Notes: generated by a model from the sequence alone, not told the origin. Shown: positions 35,615 to 45,026, numbered from the stretch's first letter. The stretch: DNA of 64,000 nt from Pontibacillus chungwhensis BH030062 (GCF_000770675.1 NZ_AVBG01000013.1:50505-114504); one strand, 5' to 3'. Program-made: numbers and translations.

Positions 35615-37714
35615 TTATTCTTCATCTTCACTCACTGTGTATGCTCGATCAAATAGTTCTAGCTGGCTATCGAGTTCTTCTTCGGTTGGACTTTTCTTTA
35701 CGTAGTGGTAATTACCATGCTCATCCTGAACACGAGCTTTTAAATTATCTTTCAAATGAAGTTCAAGTATTTGGTGTAACCTGGATTCTATATGGTGGTC
35801 ATAGATTGGAAAGAGCAGCTCTACACGCTTTTCCATATTACGTGTCATTAAATCCGCAGATGATAAATAGATTTTACCTTCCCCGTTTTGGTGACAATAG
35901 TAGATCCTGCTATGCTCCAGGAAACGGCCAACTATACTTCTCACTCGTATATTTTCGCTGACGCCTTTAATACCTGGGCGAAGACAGCAAATTCCTCGAA
36001 CGATTAAATCAATTTGAACCCCTTCATTTGATGCTTCGTAAAGTTTTTTAATAATAACCTTATCCGTTAATGAATTCATCTTTGCAATAATTCGACCATT
36101 TCCATGCTTCTTATGGCTTTCAATCTCTTGATCGATGAGAGCTACTAGATCGCTACGAATATCGAATGGCGCCATTGAGATGTGATGGTAGGCTGGCTTC
36201 TCAGTATAACCACTTAAGTAATTAAAGAAGTTTGTTGCATCGATTCCAAATTTACGATCTGATGTAATAAGCCCCATATCCGTATACAATTTAGCCGTTT
36301 GATCGTTGTAATTTCCTGTTCCAAGATGCACAAATCGCTCAATCTGATGCTTCTTTCTGCGTACAACTAGCGTAATTTTACTGTGAGTCTTTAAGTAGTT
36401 CATTCCGTATATAACGTGGCAACCAGCTTTTTCAAGCTCTTTTGCCCATTGCACGTTATTCTCTTCATCAAAGCGCGCTTTTAACTCCACTAGAACCGTT
36501 ACTTGTTTTCCTTTTTCTGCAGCCCTTTTTAAACCTTCAATAATCGGAGAGCCTCCACTTACTCGGTACAGCGTTTGTTTAATAGCTAAGACGTCTGGGT
36601 CATCAGCGGCATCCTCTACGAAATCTACAACTGGCTGGAACGATTCATATGGATGGTGAAGAAATACATCACGTTCTGACGCGAGCTCAAATAAATCTTC
36701 ATCTGATCCCACATCTTTAGGCGGCTGGGGAATTAACGCTTCGTAGATGAGAGAATCATTGTGTTCTTCCATATCTTTGTAAAACTTAAATAAAAACGTA
36801 AGATCCAGAGGCCCGTCAATTTCGTATACGTCTTTACGGTGGATCTCAAGAACATTCAAAAGAAACTCCAGCAATTTCGGATCATATTGATCGCGCTTGA
36901 TCTCTAAGCGAACTGCCGCGCCCCATTTCCGCTTTTTTAGTTCCTTCTCAATTTCCTTTAATAAATCTCGTGCACCTTCCTCGTGAATCGTCATGTCTGC
37001 ATTTCGCGTAATTCGAAATTCCGTAACAGACTTGACCTCATACCCTTGAAACATTTTATAGATAAAGTGGCTTATGATATCTTCAAGCATCATAAACTTG
37101 CGTGTCCCTTCCTCATCCACCTCTAATTCAATATAACGATCGAGTACGGCAGGGACCTGAACAATAGCCGTTTTCTCAGAGTACTCCTCTTCATCAAACG
37201 TATCTTCTAGAACAACCGCAATATTAATACTTTTATTGAGAAGCATCGGAAAAGGGCGATACGCATCCACTGCCATAGGGGTCAACACTGGAAAGACTTG
37301 CTCATCGAAGTATTGCTCCATTGCATCGTGTTGCATGGTGGTAAGTTTGTCCATTTCTATAAATGAGATCTTATGTTCTTCTAACATAGGAAGTAAGATG
37401 TGTTGATAAGTCGAATATTGCATATCAACAAGTTTATGATTTTTCTCAGAAATTTTAGCTAACTGCTCCTTTGGGGTAAGGCCTGCTTTATTCTCTGGTT
37501 TATTAAACCCTGCTTTTACCTGGTCTTTTAATCCAGCTACACGAACCATAAAGAACTCATCCAAGTTCGAGCTAAAAATCGCCAGGAATTTAAAACGCTC
37601 CATCAACGGATTACGTTTATCTAACGATTCTTGTAGTACCCTTTCGTTAAAAGCTAACCAGCTTAATTCACGGTTATTATAATAACGCGGATTATCTAAT
37701 TCAATATTGTCCAT
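35615..37714 (-). CDS. ppk: Polyphosphate kinase (PPK1)
   Basis: A 699-residue PPK1 enzyme making inorganic polyphosphate from ATP. It begins with the typical N domain (PRYYNNRELSWLAFNERVLQ). The catalytic half carries two phospholipase D-like histidine motifs, THSKITLVV (about 437-445) and LEHSRIYYCH (about 595-604), and the patch LGTGNYNDQTAKLYTDMGL. It lies downstream of ppx with a repeat-containing gap of 270 bp. Together the two set the polyphosphate level, which affects stress survival. Confidence 0.95.
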   Translation of the reverse strand: MDNIELDNPRYYNNRELSWLAFNERVLQESLDKRNPLMERFKFLAIFSSNLDEFFMVRVAGLKDQVKAGFNKPENKAGLTPKEQLAKISEKNHKLVDMQYSTYQHILLPMLEEHKISFIEMDKLTTMQHDAMEQYFDEQVFPVLTPMAVDAYRPFPMLLNKSINIAVVLEDTFDEEEYSEKTAIVQVPAVLDRYIELEVDEEGTRKFMMLEDIISHFIYKMFQGYEVKSVTEFRITRNADMTIHEEGARDLLKEIEKELKKRKWGAAVRLEIKRDQYDPKLLEFLLNVLEIHRKDVYEIDGPLDLTFLFKFYKDMEEHNDSLIYEALIPQPPKDVGSDEDLFELASERDVFLHHPYESFQPVVDFVEDAADDPDVLAIKQTLYRVSGGSPIIEGLKRAAEKGKQVTVLVELKARFDEENNVQWAKELEKAGCHVIYGMNYLKTHSKITLVVRRKKHQIERFVHLGTGNYNDQTAKLYTDMGLITSDRKFGIDATNFFNYLSGYTEKPAYHHISMAPFDIRSDLVALIDQEIESHKKHGNGRIIAKMNSLTDKVIIKKLYEASNEGVQIDLIVRGICCLRPGIKGVSENIRVRSIVGRFLEHSRIYYCHQNGEGKIYLSSADLMTRNMEKRVELLFPIYDHHIESRLHQILELHLKDNLKARVQDEHGNYHYVKKSPTEEELDSQLELFDRAYTVSEDEE

Positions 37715-37905
37715 CTCTCCTCACCCTTTCATCCAAAGTACACAAATGTAATCACTTATATTTTATCAATAAATTATTATAGTCGTATTAATCGAATATG
37801 AACCTCATGTTAACTATTCACTTCTCTTTACCACTGACTAGTCTATGTCAATCCACAAAAAACTAACACACCTCTTTAACCTTTAACACACTACCGCACG
37901 AAACG

Positions 37906-37953
37906 GTGCCAGACACCCTTCATGCTAGTAAAGCGCGAAAGGGTGTCTGGCAC
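37906..37953. repeat. GTGCCAGACACCCTT palindrome, copy 1
   Basis: The arms GTGCCAGACACCCTT (37906-37920) and AAGGGTGTCTGGCAC (37939-37953) pair over 15 bp around an 18-nt loop. It lies between the ppx terminator and ppk. The same word recurs at 45101-45115 and 49111-49123. Confidence 0.75.
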
Positions 37954-37966
37954 GCTTTATTGTATA

Positions 37967-37998
37967 AAAAAAGGGTAGCTGTAGGGGCTACCCTTTTT
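37967..37998 (-). terminator. Terminator of ppx
   Basis: On the minus strand AAAAAGGGTAGC/GCTACCCTTTTTTT, overlapping the last ppx codons and stop. Confidence 0.85.
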
Positions 37999-39520
37999 GT
38001 GTGAATGTGATGTTGATTCGCATTTTAAGCGCTTTTTCTAGGTGTTTCTTTTGCTTTTCAACTTGATATTCTTCTGCCATAGGATCCTGGTTACAGAATG
38101 CAACGATATTAATATCTTCACCTTTCACTTCTACATGCAAATCTTCTACTACGCTTCTCCTTGTTGAATCAAAGCTGTAAGCAAACTTCGTTAGTGCTCC
38201 AAGGGTTCGAATTTTCTTCTTCTCTTCCTTCAAGAACCAATGCTTATAAGGGTGAAGGTATTGTTTGAAGATCGGTTTACTTTTATAGGAAGCAACAAGA
38301 GCTAGCATAAGTCGTTCTTTATGCATCAGGCCATCAATGGTCCGGTTGGCTAGTAAATAAAATGTATGCTGAGAGCTTGATTCTGAATCAATATACTCCC
38401 CAAGATTGAATACAAACGCACCTCGCTTAAGTAAGGTCACATCTTCTCTTGTTAAGTGACTCACTTCCGCTTCTTGCAGCTCATCAAACATGATTTGTGC
38501 TAAATGAGTTACCTGATGAACGTGTTTATAATTTATATTGTAGTCAATGGCCAGTTCGTTAAAGCTTTCTTCTAACACATCGGGAAAGACGGTAATATTA
38601 AAATCTTCCATAAGTTGTTCATAAAACACACCGTCTCGTAGTCCCTTACGACTCAAAATGAACGATGTGGCATCTGTCACCTCATATAAAGAATGGAAGA
38701 CTTCAATGGCTGGCAAGATAATATCCGCTCGGTCTTTCGTTAATCCTTCGACCTTTTGCAGCTTCTTAAAGGACAATGTTAGTAAGTAACTTTTAATGAA
38801 ACTCATATCATGTTCAAACATGCGGTATTGGTGAAGACCCGCTAATGGGTAGCTTTTCAGCGACTGATCGACTTGCGCCATGTTACGAGCACTTCCCCCA
38901 ATCCCAATAACAGGTACTTTTCTATCTGTTAACCAGGACAATGAATGATATTGCTCCATTAAGTAATTCTTCACATTTTCCATCTCTTTAGCCGATGGCA
39001 CATCGTCTTTTACAAACATTTGCTTTAGCGTTAATGCACCGAAAGGGAAGCTGTGAGAATGCTTAATCTCTTTATCTTTGTAATACGTAACTTCTGTACT
39101 TCCACCACCGATATCAACCGTAATCCCCTCACGAAGTGCTGTAGAATTAACAACAGCAAGATATCCGTAGTAAGCTTCTTCTTCTTCAGAAAGGATCCGC
39201 ATGTCGTGACCAAGCTCGTCCTTCACACGTTTAGTAATCATTTCTTGGTTAAGTGACTGACGAATCGTCGCTGTAGCTACGCAAAGAAGCTGCTCTAATT
39301 CATAAGTGTCTGTGACTTTCTTAAAGCTTCGTAAAATCGATAGAAGATTCTCTATCCCTTCCTCGCTCAGATTAAAATCTTCTCCTAGATAATTCCTTAG
39401 CCGAGCTACCGCTTTAATATTCTCTATTTCCTTAAAACGCCCACTTTCACTCCGCTCATAAACGACTAATCGCACTGTGTTGGATCCTATATCAATAATC
39501 GCATAATGCTGTTCACTCAT
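37988..39520 (-). CDS. ppx: Exopolyphosphatase / Ppx-GppA family phosphatase
   Basis: A 510-residue Ppx/GppA phosphatase that releases phosphate from polyphosphate chains or hydrolyses pppGpp. The actin-like ATPase fold shows its two phosphate loops, IIDIGSNTVRLVVYE (residues 8-22) and ITVDIGGGSTEVTYY (about 145-160). The C-terminal HD-like helical region (from about 320) contains HVHQVTHLAQIMFDEL. The ATG at 39520 is chosen since the protein then starts right before the first loop and AAAAGGG lies upstream. Upstream of ppk, likely the same function unit. Confidence 0.92.
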   Translation of the reverse strand: MSEQHYAIIDIGSNTVRLVVYERSESGRFKEIENIKAVARLRNYLGEDFNLSEEGIENLLSILRSFKKVTDTYELEQLLCVATATIRQSLNQEMITKRVKDELGHDMRILSEEEEAYYGYLAVVNSTALREGITVDIGGGSTEVTYYKDKEIKHSHSFPFGALTLKQMFVKDDVPSAKEMENVKNYLMEQYHSLSWLTDRKVPVIGIGGSARNMAQVDQSLKSYPLAGLHQYRMFEHDMSFIKSYLLTLSFKKLQKVEGLTKDRADIILPAIEVFHSLYEVTDATSFILSRKGLRDGVFYEQLMEDFNITVFPDVLEESFNELAIDYNINYKHVHQVTHLAQIMFDELQEAEVSHLTREDVTLLKRGAFVFNLGEYIDSESSSQHTFYLLANRTIDGLMHKERLMLALVASYKSKPIFKQYLHPYKHWFLKEEKKKIRTLGALTKFAYSFDSTRRSVVEDLHVEVKGEDINIVAFCNQDPMAEEYQVEKQKKHLEKALKMRINITFTQKG

Positions 39521-39661
39521 CGGAAGACACCCTTTTCTAACAATGAAATTTCCACCATTATAGCATAGGTGCTCCTTTAACCCTTGATTAGATGTACATT
39601 CTTTCATCTGGATGAGCATTCATCTCTTTGAAACATATTTTAATAGCCTTTATGAGGAAAT

Positions 39662-39697
39662 AAAAAAAAACCGGATCGCTTAAACGATCCGGTCTTC
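39662..39697 (-). terminator. Terminator of prkA
   Basis: On the minus strand GACCGGATCGTTT/AGCGATCCGGTTTTTTTTT, 8 bp past the stop. Confidence 0.88.
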
Positions 39698-39704
39698 CTA
39701 CTAA

Positions 39705-41600
39705 TTATCGATTTAACAAACTACCTACATACCTTAACAACTCATTTGCTGAACTAGAATTGTAGCCGTACTCCTCTACCAGGGTCGCCACTACTTCATT
39801 TACTTTCTTAAGCTGCTGCTCATCTGGTGTTTTCGTTGATGTAGTAATCTTCACTACGTCTTTCAGATCGGCAAACAGCTTCTTCTGAATTGCTTCTCGT
39901 AGCCGTTCGTGAGAAGAATAATCGAACTTCTTCCCTTTACGAGCGTATGCTGAAATTCGAATGAGAATTTCTTCACGGAACGCTTTCTTCGCATTTTCAG
40001 AAATGCCAATTTGCTCCTCGATGGAACGCATGAGCTTTTCATCTGGATTTAGCTCTTCTCCTGTTAACGGATCGCGAAGCTTCGATTTGTTACAGTATGC
40101 TTCAACGTTGTCGAGGTAGTTATCCATAAGCGTCTTCGCAGATTCCTCATACGAGTACACAAAGGCTTTTTGCACTTCTTTCTTCGCTATCTCGTCATAC
40201 TCTTTACGAGCAACTGAAATGAAATTCAGGTAACGTTCTCGATCATCTTTGGAAATCGATGCGTGACTTGAAAGTCCTTCTTTCAAAGAACGTAAAACGT
40301 CTAGCGCGTTAATCGATGTCATTTCTTTCTTAATAATGGTTGATGAAATACGGTTAATGACATAACGTGGATCAATGCCACTCATCCCTTCATCGTGATG
40401 CTCATTGCGCAATTCCTCTACATCTACATCACTAAAGCCTTCAACGGTTTCCCCATCATATAGACGCATTTTCTTCAGTAAATCGATATTATTCTTGTTT
40501 GAATCCTTGAGACGGGTCATAATCGTAAACATTGCAGCCACTTTTAACGTGTGAGGGGCAATATGAACGTCTCTAATATCACTTTGGTTAATCATTTTTT
40601 CATAGATACGTTCTTCCTGTGTGACCTTTAAGTTATATGGAACTGGCATAACAATCATCCGAGAATGGAGGGCTTCGTTCTTTTTATTTGAGATAAACGA
40701 GCGATACTCCGATTCATTCGTGTGAGCGATAATCATCTCATCTGCCGAGATCAACGCAAACCTTCCTGCCTTAAAGTTACCTTCCTGGGTTAAAGAGAGT
40801 AAATGCCACAAGAATTTCTCATCACATTTCAACATCTCCTGAAACTCCATGATGCCTCGGTTGGCTTTGTTAAGTTCACCGTCAAAACGATAGGCGCGAG
40901 GATCAGATTCAGAACCATACTCCGCGATCGTCGAAAAGTCAATCGAACCTGTCAGATCCGCAATATCCTGTGATTTAGGATCAGACGGACTGAATGTTCC
41001 AATACCCGTCCGTCTATCCTCTGAGAAGAAGATTCGCTCGACTGGCATATCTTCAATACGTCCTCCGAATTCTTGCTCAAGGCGCATTAAGTTTAGAGGT
41101 GATAAGTTCCCTTCAATACGGACACCAAATTCTTCAGCAAAATCCTCTCGGAGATGTTGCGGGATTAAGTGCAGAGGATCCTCATGCATCGGGCACCCTT
41201 TAATGGCATATACTGCACCTTCATCTGTATGAGAAAACCGCTCTAACCCGCGCTTTAACAATGTAACAAGTGTTGATTTACCACCACTGACCGGTCCCAT
41301 CAATAACAAAATACGTTTCTTTACATCCAGTCGCTTGGCTGCAGGGTGGAAATATTCCTCCACCAATTTCTCCATTGCTTCTTCTAATCCAAAGATCTGA
41401 TCATCAAAGAACTTATAATGAACTTTCCCATTTTGCTCCTCAATTCCCGCATGTTTAATCATATTATAAACACGGGAGTGAGACGACTGAGCAAGGTACG
41501 GACGTTCTCTAAGCATGTCTAAATACTCACCGAATGTCCCTTCCCACTTCAAATTCTCCTCTTCTTCCCTGTAACTTTGCACCTTTTTTAAGAAATCCAC
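39705..41600 (-). CDS. prkA: PrkA AAA+ serine protein kinase
   Basis: A 631-residue PrkA protein, active in the mother cell during sporulation. The N-terminal AAA+ module has Walker A GPVSGGKST (about 101-109); the C-terminal part (from about 410) is the PrkA C domain, distantly like cAMP-dependent kinases. Some studies report Lon-like protease rather than kinase activity. It uses a GTG start with GGGGAGG 8 bp upstream. On the minus strand, TACATAGA near 41650 resembles a sigma-E -10, which would fit, but I could not find a firm -35. YhbH, its family partner, is at 28.4-29.6 kb. Confidence 0.94.
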   Translation of the reverse strand: MDFLKKVQSYREEEENLKWEGTFGEYLDMLRERPYLAQSSHSRVYNMIKHAGIEEQNGKVHYKFFDDQIFGLEEAMEKLVEEYFHPAAKRLDVKKRILLLMGPVSGGKSTLVTLLKRGLERFSHTDEGAVYAIKGCPMHEDPLHLIPQHLREDFAEEFGVRIEGNLSPLNLMRLEQEFGGRIEDMPVERIFFSEDRRTGIGTFSPSDPKSQDIADLTGSIDFSTIAEYGSESDPRAYRFDGELNKANRGIMEFQEMLKCDEKFLWHLLSLTQEGNFKAGRFALISADEMIIAHTNESEYRSFISNKKNEALHSRMIVMPVPYNLKVTQEERIYEKMINQSDIRDVHIAPHTLKVAAMFTIMTRLKDSNKNNIDLLKKMRLYDGETVEGFSDVDVEELRNEHHDEGMSGIDPRYVINRISSTIIKKEMTSINALDVLRSLKEGLSSHASISKDDRERYLNFISVARKEYDEIAKKEVQKAFVYSYEESAKTLMDNYLDNVEAYCNKSKLRDPLTGEELNPDEKLMRSIEEQIGISENAKKAFREEILIRISAYARKGKKFDYSSHERLREAIQKKLFADLKDVVKITTSTKTPDEQQLKKVNEVVATLVEEYGYNSSSANELLRYVGSLLNR

Positions 41601-41796
41601 TCAAAAGACCTCCCCTGTTGAAGTTAGGCAAGCACTGAATAATACAGTCTATGTACGAGGTTTCGGAAAAATGAGTCGAAAGAGAAGATTCATGTCCATT
41701 ACATATGAGCTTCAGTAAAAATCTCATCATTGATCACCATACACACTATGCAATTTTATTAGTGGTCCCTCACATCAAAGGAACTTGTAAACCATA

Positions 41797-41833
41797 TAAA
41801 AAGCTGACTACCCTCTTTAGGCGTCAGCTTTTT
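41797..41833 (-). terminator. Terminator of the SMR-MarR operon
   Basis: On the minus strand AAAAAGCTGACG/TAGTCAGCTTTTTAT; it includes the last codons of the marR-type gene. Confidence 0.85.
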
Positions 41834-42257
41834 GATGGAGGTTTCGTAAAATCTTTTCAAACGATTGAGCCGTATGAGTCAGCTCTTCGTCAGAGAGACT
41901 GTTTGCAAATAAATTATAAACATAGCTGTCATATTGCTCTAAGTCTCTGGCATAAGCTTCACCTTTATGACCTAAACCAATGCGTTGAATACGCTTATCA
42001 TCTGGATCAGCAAGTTTAATAATAAACCCATCCTCTTCTAACTTTGAGATCATTTGACTCACTGCACTCTTTGTAATTGATAATTTCTTCGCTAGCTGAC
42101 TGCTTGTAGGTTTCTCCATTCGAATCACTGTGGTCAGGAGAACTTCTACAGTTGAAGATAGACCATATTCCTTGAACCGATCTTCTTCTTCAGCCAGGTT
42201 CATCCACAATTCCTCATATAAATGCTGTAAATAAGCAGCCTTTTCATTCGTCTTCAT
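41817..42257 (-). CDS. MarR-family transcriptional regulator
   Basis: A 146-residue winged-helix repressor. The DNA-binding part reads TSSQLAKKLSITKSAVSQMI (recognition helix) followed by the wing LADPDDKRIQRIGLGHKG, where the conserved D-x-R is present. The ATG at 42257 has GAGAGGG 6 bp upstream. It follows the SMR pump gene by 18 bp, so it probably controls its own operon through the 21-bp palindrome at 42633-42653. Confidence 0.93.
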   Translation of the reverse strand: MKTNEKAAYLQHLYEELWMNLAEEEDRFKEYGLSSTVEVLLTTVIRMEKPTSSQLAKKLSITKSAVSQMISKLEEDGFIIKLADPDDKRIQRIGLGHKGEAYARDLEQYDSYVYNLFANSLSDEELTHTAQSFEKILRNLHQKADA

Positions 42258-42275
42258 GAATATCCCTCTCATCTA

Positions 42276-42605
42276 TTAATGGGCGACTTTAGCCATGTTT
42301 AGGATAAAGACGCCACCGATAATCAACAATATACCCGCTATCATCATACCATTGATTTGTTCTTTAAAAAGCAGAGCGCTAATAGCTACTGTGAGCGCGG
42401 TTCCCCCACCAGCCCATACCGCATAAGCTGTGTTTAATGGGAGGTACTGAAGAGTGAGCTGAAGGAAAAAAAGAGCCATCATGAAACCTGAAATAACTCC
42501 AATCGTTCCCCATAGTTTGGAACTGCCCTCGACTGTAGACCATTTCAACATGGAACTTCCAAACACTTCCGCCACTATGGCAGCTAGTAGATAAATGTAA
42601 CCCAT
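42276..42605 (-). CDS. Small multidrug resistance (SMR) transporter
   Basis: A 109-residue four-helix SMR protein (EmrE/QacE/EbrB group) that works as a dimer and exports cations against protons. The essential Glu in helix 1 is present (LLAAIVAEVFGSSMLKWS, about residue 13), as is the family patch LNTAYAVWAGGGTALT with the conserved W. ATG at 42605 is preferred to the GTG at 42611 on spacing from AAAGGGG. Guanidinium export cannot be excluded as its role. Confidence 0.94.
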   Translation of the reverse strand: MGYIYLLAAIVAEVFGSSMLKWSTVEGSSKLWGTIGVISGFMMALFFLQLTLQYLPLNTAYAVWAGGGTALTVAISALLFKEQINGMMIAGILLIIGGVFILNMAKVAH

Positions 42606-42632
42606 ATACACCCACCCCTTTACATTTAATTA

Positions 42633-42653
42633 GTTTAGTTAACTTAACTAAAC
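42633..42653. promoter_or_regulatory. Operator palindrome of the SMR-MarR operon
   Basis: GTTTAGTTAAC and its mirror TTAACTAAAC form a 21-bp palindrome with 10-bp arms around one central base, 28 bp upstream of the SMR start. The size and symmetry are those of MarR-type operators. Confidence 0.75.
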
Positions 42654-42742
42654 CAATAGTACATCTTATCTAATCTTATGTCAATCTCATTGTATGGAAC
42701 ATGCCTCTTCTTTCAATTGCATATACATCATCAAGGAGTTGA

Positions 42743-43087
42743 GTGCGGATGACCAAACGAATAATTATCATAGCAGGATTATTTTTCTTTACCATATTGG
42801 CAGGCTGCAACGAAAAACCTCCTTCCCTATATGGTACATGGGTTATTTTAGAAGAGGGGGGATCTTTCCATACAGGGGATCGTTTAACTATTAAAGAAGA
42901 TGGCGTCATAACCCTTAATGGATGGACCTCACAATATGAACTCATTGAAGATCAACATATAAAAATTGTAGCAGATCGCGGGAAGTTGATGTGGTCGTAT
43001 AATGTGACGAAAGAGACCTTGACCCTCCAGTCTAAAAACAGCAAACATGACATGAAAGTGTCTGCACAGCGCATTCTTAAAAAGTAA
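42743..43087 (+). CDS. Small lipoprotein of unknown function
   Basis: A 114-residue lipoprotein. The signal (RIIIIAGLFFFTILAGC) has lipobox LAGC with Cys22. The mature part, about 90 residues, looks like a small beta-rich domain (LYGTWVILEEGG, RLTIKEDGVITLNGW, WSYNVTKETLTLQSK), similar in style to lipocalin-like strands seen in other short Bacillus lipoproteins. AAGGAG at 42733-42738 is 4 bp before the GTG at 42743 and 10 bp before the ATG at 42749, so the start is uncertain. Single gene. Confidence 0.8.
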   Translation: MRMTKRIIIIAGLFFFTILAGCNEKPPSLYGTWVILEEGGSFHTGDRLTIKEDGVITLNGWTSQYELIEDQHIKIVADRGKLMWSYNVTKETLTLQSKNSKHDMKVSAQRILKK

Positions 43088-43134
43088 CCTTAAGAAAACG
43101 TTCACATTTCACCTAAGAAAAAACCTATTCTATG

Positions 43135-43163
43135 TTCACACTTTTGTCCAAATTGGGTATAAT
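43135..43163 (+). promoter_or_regulatory. Sigma-A promoter of the 25-residue peptide gene
   Basis: TTCACA (43135-43140), 17 bp, TATAAT (43158-43163), about 49 bp upstream of the micro-gene start at 43212. Confidence 0.65.
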
Positions 43164-43211
43164 AACTAATAGCGAACATTTTCTCGTTTCAAGACTAAGG
43201 GGGCATCAGAT

Positions 43212-43289
43212 ATGAAGATAATGTTAATTCTTGGGGTTATTGTAACTTTTGTTGTTTCCATTTTCTCAGCAGGTTACGATACAAAATAA
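43212..43289 (+). CDS. 25-residue hydrophobic micro-protein
   Basis: A 25-codon gene (MKIMLILGVIVTFVVSIFSA then GYDTK) with its own promoter, a good AAGGGGG ribosome site 9 bp upstream and a strong terminator 10 bp downstream. One membrane helix fills residues 3-20 and a short charged tail remains. It is below the size limit of most gene callers. Function unknown; it may be a regulatory membrane peptide, or a toxin-like peptide, though there is no antisense RNA gene that I can see. Confidence 0.7.
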   Translation: MKIMLILGVIVTFVVSIFSAGYDTK

Positions 43290-43298
43290 TGCGCTACA

Positions 43299-43333
43299 TA
43301 AAACCAGCATCTTTTGAAGGTGCTGGTTTTTTA
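43299..43333 (+). terminator. Terminator of the micro-protein gene
   Basis: AAAACCAGCA/TGCTGGTTTTTTA; a strong rho-independent hairpin. Confidence 0.88.
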
Positions 43334-43354
43334 TAGTAAAGGAGGCTTTTTTGC

Positions 43355-43555
43355 GTGAAAAATATCCATGTATTCTATATCAAACTTCTCTTTACCGCAG
43401 CCTTACTCTATTACTTTTTTCATTATCTAGTCACGGGTGAAGGTGGCCTTTTAAACATATTGCTACCATTTGTCTATATCACCTGGGTGGGATCGGATTT
43501 CATGAGACACCGAAAAAACAATACATGGCAAGAACCTTATACGTTCAAAAACTAG
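43355..43555 (+). CDS. Small membrane protein, unknown
   Basis: A 66-residue protein starting with GTG, with AAAGGAGG 9 bp upstream. Two hydrophobic segments (IKLLFTAALLYYFFHYLV and LLNILLPFVYITWVGSDF) are followed by a basic-polar tail. No motif is recognised. It follows the micro-protein terminator by about 20 bp, so expression would need read-through or its own promoter. Confidence 0.65.
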   Translation: MKNIHVFYIKLLFTAALLYYFFHYLVTGEGGLLNILLPFVYITWVGSDFMRHRKNNTWQEPYTFKN

Positions 43556-43580
43556 CTTTTAAAGTTTGCTTGATACACAT

Positions 43581-43622
43581 AAAAAAGCCGATCTGTCCTT
43601 TTACAGACAGATCGGCTTTTTA
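43581..43622. terminator. Convergent terminator before trmL
   Basis: AAAAAAGCCGATCTGTC/GACAGATCGGCTTTTTA, T-runs on both strands. Confidence 0.9.
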
Positions 43623-43625
43623 TCA

Positions 43626-44099
43626 TTAACTTAGTCCAGGAAATCCTTGCTGACGTAATACTTCATACACTAGAATTGCGGCCGTGTTCGATAAATTTAA
43701 AGAGCGAACTTTATCAGACATATGAATACGCAAGCATTGGTCTTCTTTACCTTCTAGTAAGGATTTTGGAATACCGTCTGTCTCCCGACCAAACACAAAG
43801 AACAATTCTTCTTCCGGGTTGCTATAATCATAATCCGTCCAATATTTCGTGCCGAAATTCTCAATATAATAAAAGCTTCCATCCGGATGAGCTTCATACA
43901 GATCATGAATCGAATCATGATAGCGAACATCCACATCATGCCAGTAATCAAGGCCGGAACGACGAAGCATTTTATCATCTGTAGAGAAGCCAAGTGGGCG
44001 AATTAAGTGCAATACAGTATCTGTAGCCAGACAAGTTCTTGCGATATTGCCTGTATTGGCTGGGATTTCTGGTTGGTATAATACGATATGAAGAGCCAT
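43626..44099 (-). CDS. trmL: tRNA (cytidine/uridine-34 2'-O)-methyltransferase TrmL (CspR)
   Basis: A 157-residue SPOUT-class methyltransferase of the TrmL/YibK group. It methylates the ribose at wobble position 34 of tRNA-Leu species. The trefoil-knot patches are PEIPANTGNIARTC (9-22), VFGRETDGIPKSLL and SLNLSNTAAILVYEVLRQ (C-terminal knot). Intact, usual length, with an AGAGGTG site. B. subtilis CspR is the orthologue, so its substrate may include the tRNA-Leu(CAA) found at 62085-62166. Confidence 0.94.
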   Translation of the reverse strand: MALHIVLYQPEIPANTGNIARTCLATDTVLHLIRPLGFSTDDKMLRRSGLDYWHDVDVRYHDSIHDLYEAHPDGSFYYIENFGTKYWTDYDYSNPEEELFFVFGRETDGIPKSLLEGKEDQCLRIHMSDKVRSLNLSNTAAILVYEVLRQQGFPGLS

Positions 44100-44147
44100 T
44101 TGCAGTCACCTCTAACATGTAATAACTACAGTATTATACCATATTTT

Positions 44148-45026
44148 CTACTCTCCTATCCGGAAAAACTTATACTGAATATTTGAAGTATATGCTGTAG
44201 AATCCTCGTAGTCCCAGTAGCGATGATAGCTATTTGAAGTGTGAGCATTGACAAGAGGCTCACCGAAGGCATCTTTCTCTACCACTATAGTCGTATGGTT
44301 CCACCTTCCGTCCCCTTCAAAGTCGTAACAAATAATGTCCCCTAATATAAGATCACTTGCCCTCTCCATTTCCCTGCCCCGAACCCCTTGCTTGGCTCCG
44401 CTTAAGTACCATCGCATAGCATTCGCAACTGTCCAGCTATAGCTCCAAACTTTACTGTTATACCACCAACCCTTTCCCCTAGCAGGCGCGCCCCACATCG
44501 GTGCCCCTCCAGCTCGAAGACACTGCGATATGAAATTTGTGCAATCATCTGTGAAATGGCGATAAGCAGGATTATACGTGTTCCACCACAAATTAGCGTA
44601 CTGCACCGCTTTCTGGCGATCATAAGTTCCTCTCTCTCCCTCGCTCTCAAGAGTACCTTCTTCGTTTATTAATGTGAGAGCATCACGAGGGACCTCTGGC
44701 TCATGAGGCACCGGGAGTTCCTCATCGTATAGGAGCTCACCTCCTACGAAATGTGCCCTATGATTACGCTGTTCCTCCTCAATATAATAATGGTCTCCTT
44801 GTTGTATAAAGAAAGTGACATATAGGGCATAATCTACCTGATGCTCACCGCCATTTGTATATAATGATCGATACGGAGCCCCCTCAGCCGTTACACGAAC
44901 AACCCTAGATCCGCGCTTTTCATGACACTTCATTTTATGAGTGATCCATGAATGATTCCTTGCATCTACCTCACCGCTATCGAGGGATCTTTCCCAGTAC
45001 ATCTGTAACCGCCTTTGAATCTCCAT
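44148..45026 (-). CDS. Amidase_6 domain protein
   Basis: A 292-residue protein whose C-terminal part (about 130-290) is a putative NlpC/P60-like amidase domain (Amidase_6). The catalytic Cys is likely in DCTNFISQCLRAGG and the His in RWNHTTIVVEKD, with VNAHTSNSYHRYW near the end. The N-terminal 125 residues are a separate beta-rich domain. No signal peptide is visible. B. subtilis YhbB has the same domain. The target is unknown but could be peptidoglycan or spore material. AAAGGAGGGGGG precedes the ATG. Confidence 0.85.
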   Translation of the reverse strand: MEIQRRLQMYWERSLDSGEVDARNHSWITHKMKCHEKRGSRVVRVTAEGAPYRSLYTNGGEHQVDYALYVTFFIQQGDHYYIEEEQRNHRAHFVGGELLYDEELPVPHEPEVPRDALTLINEEGTLESEGERGTYDRQKAVQYANLWWNTYNPAYRHFTDDCTNFISQCLRAGGAPMWGAPARGKGWWYNSKVWSYSWTVANAMRWYLSGAKQGVRGREMERASDLILGDIICYDFEGDGRWNHTTIVVEKDAFGEPLVNAHTSNSYHRYWDYEDSTAYTSNIQYKFFRIGE

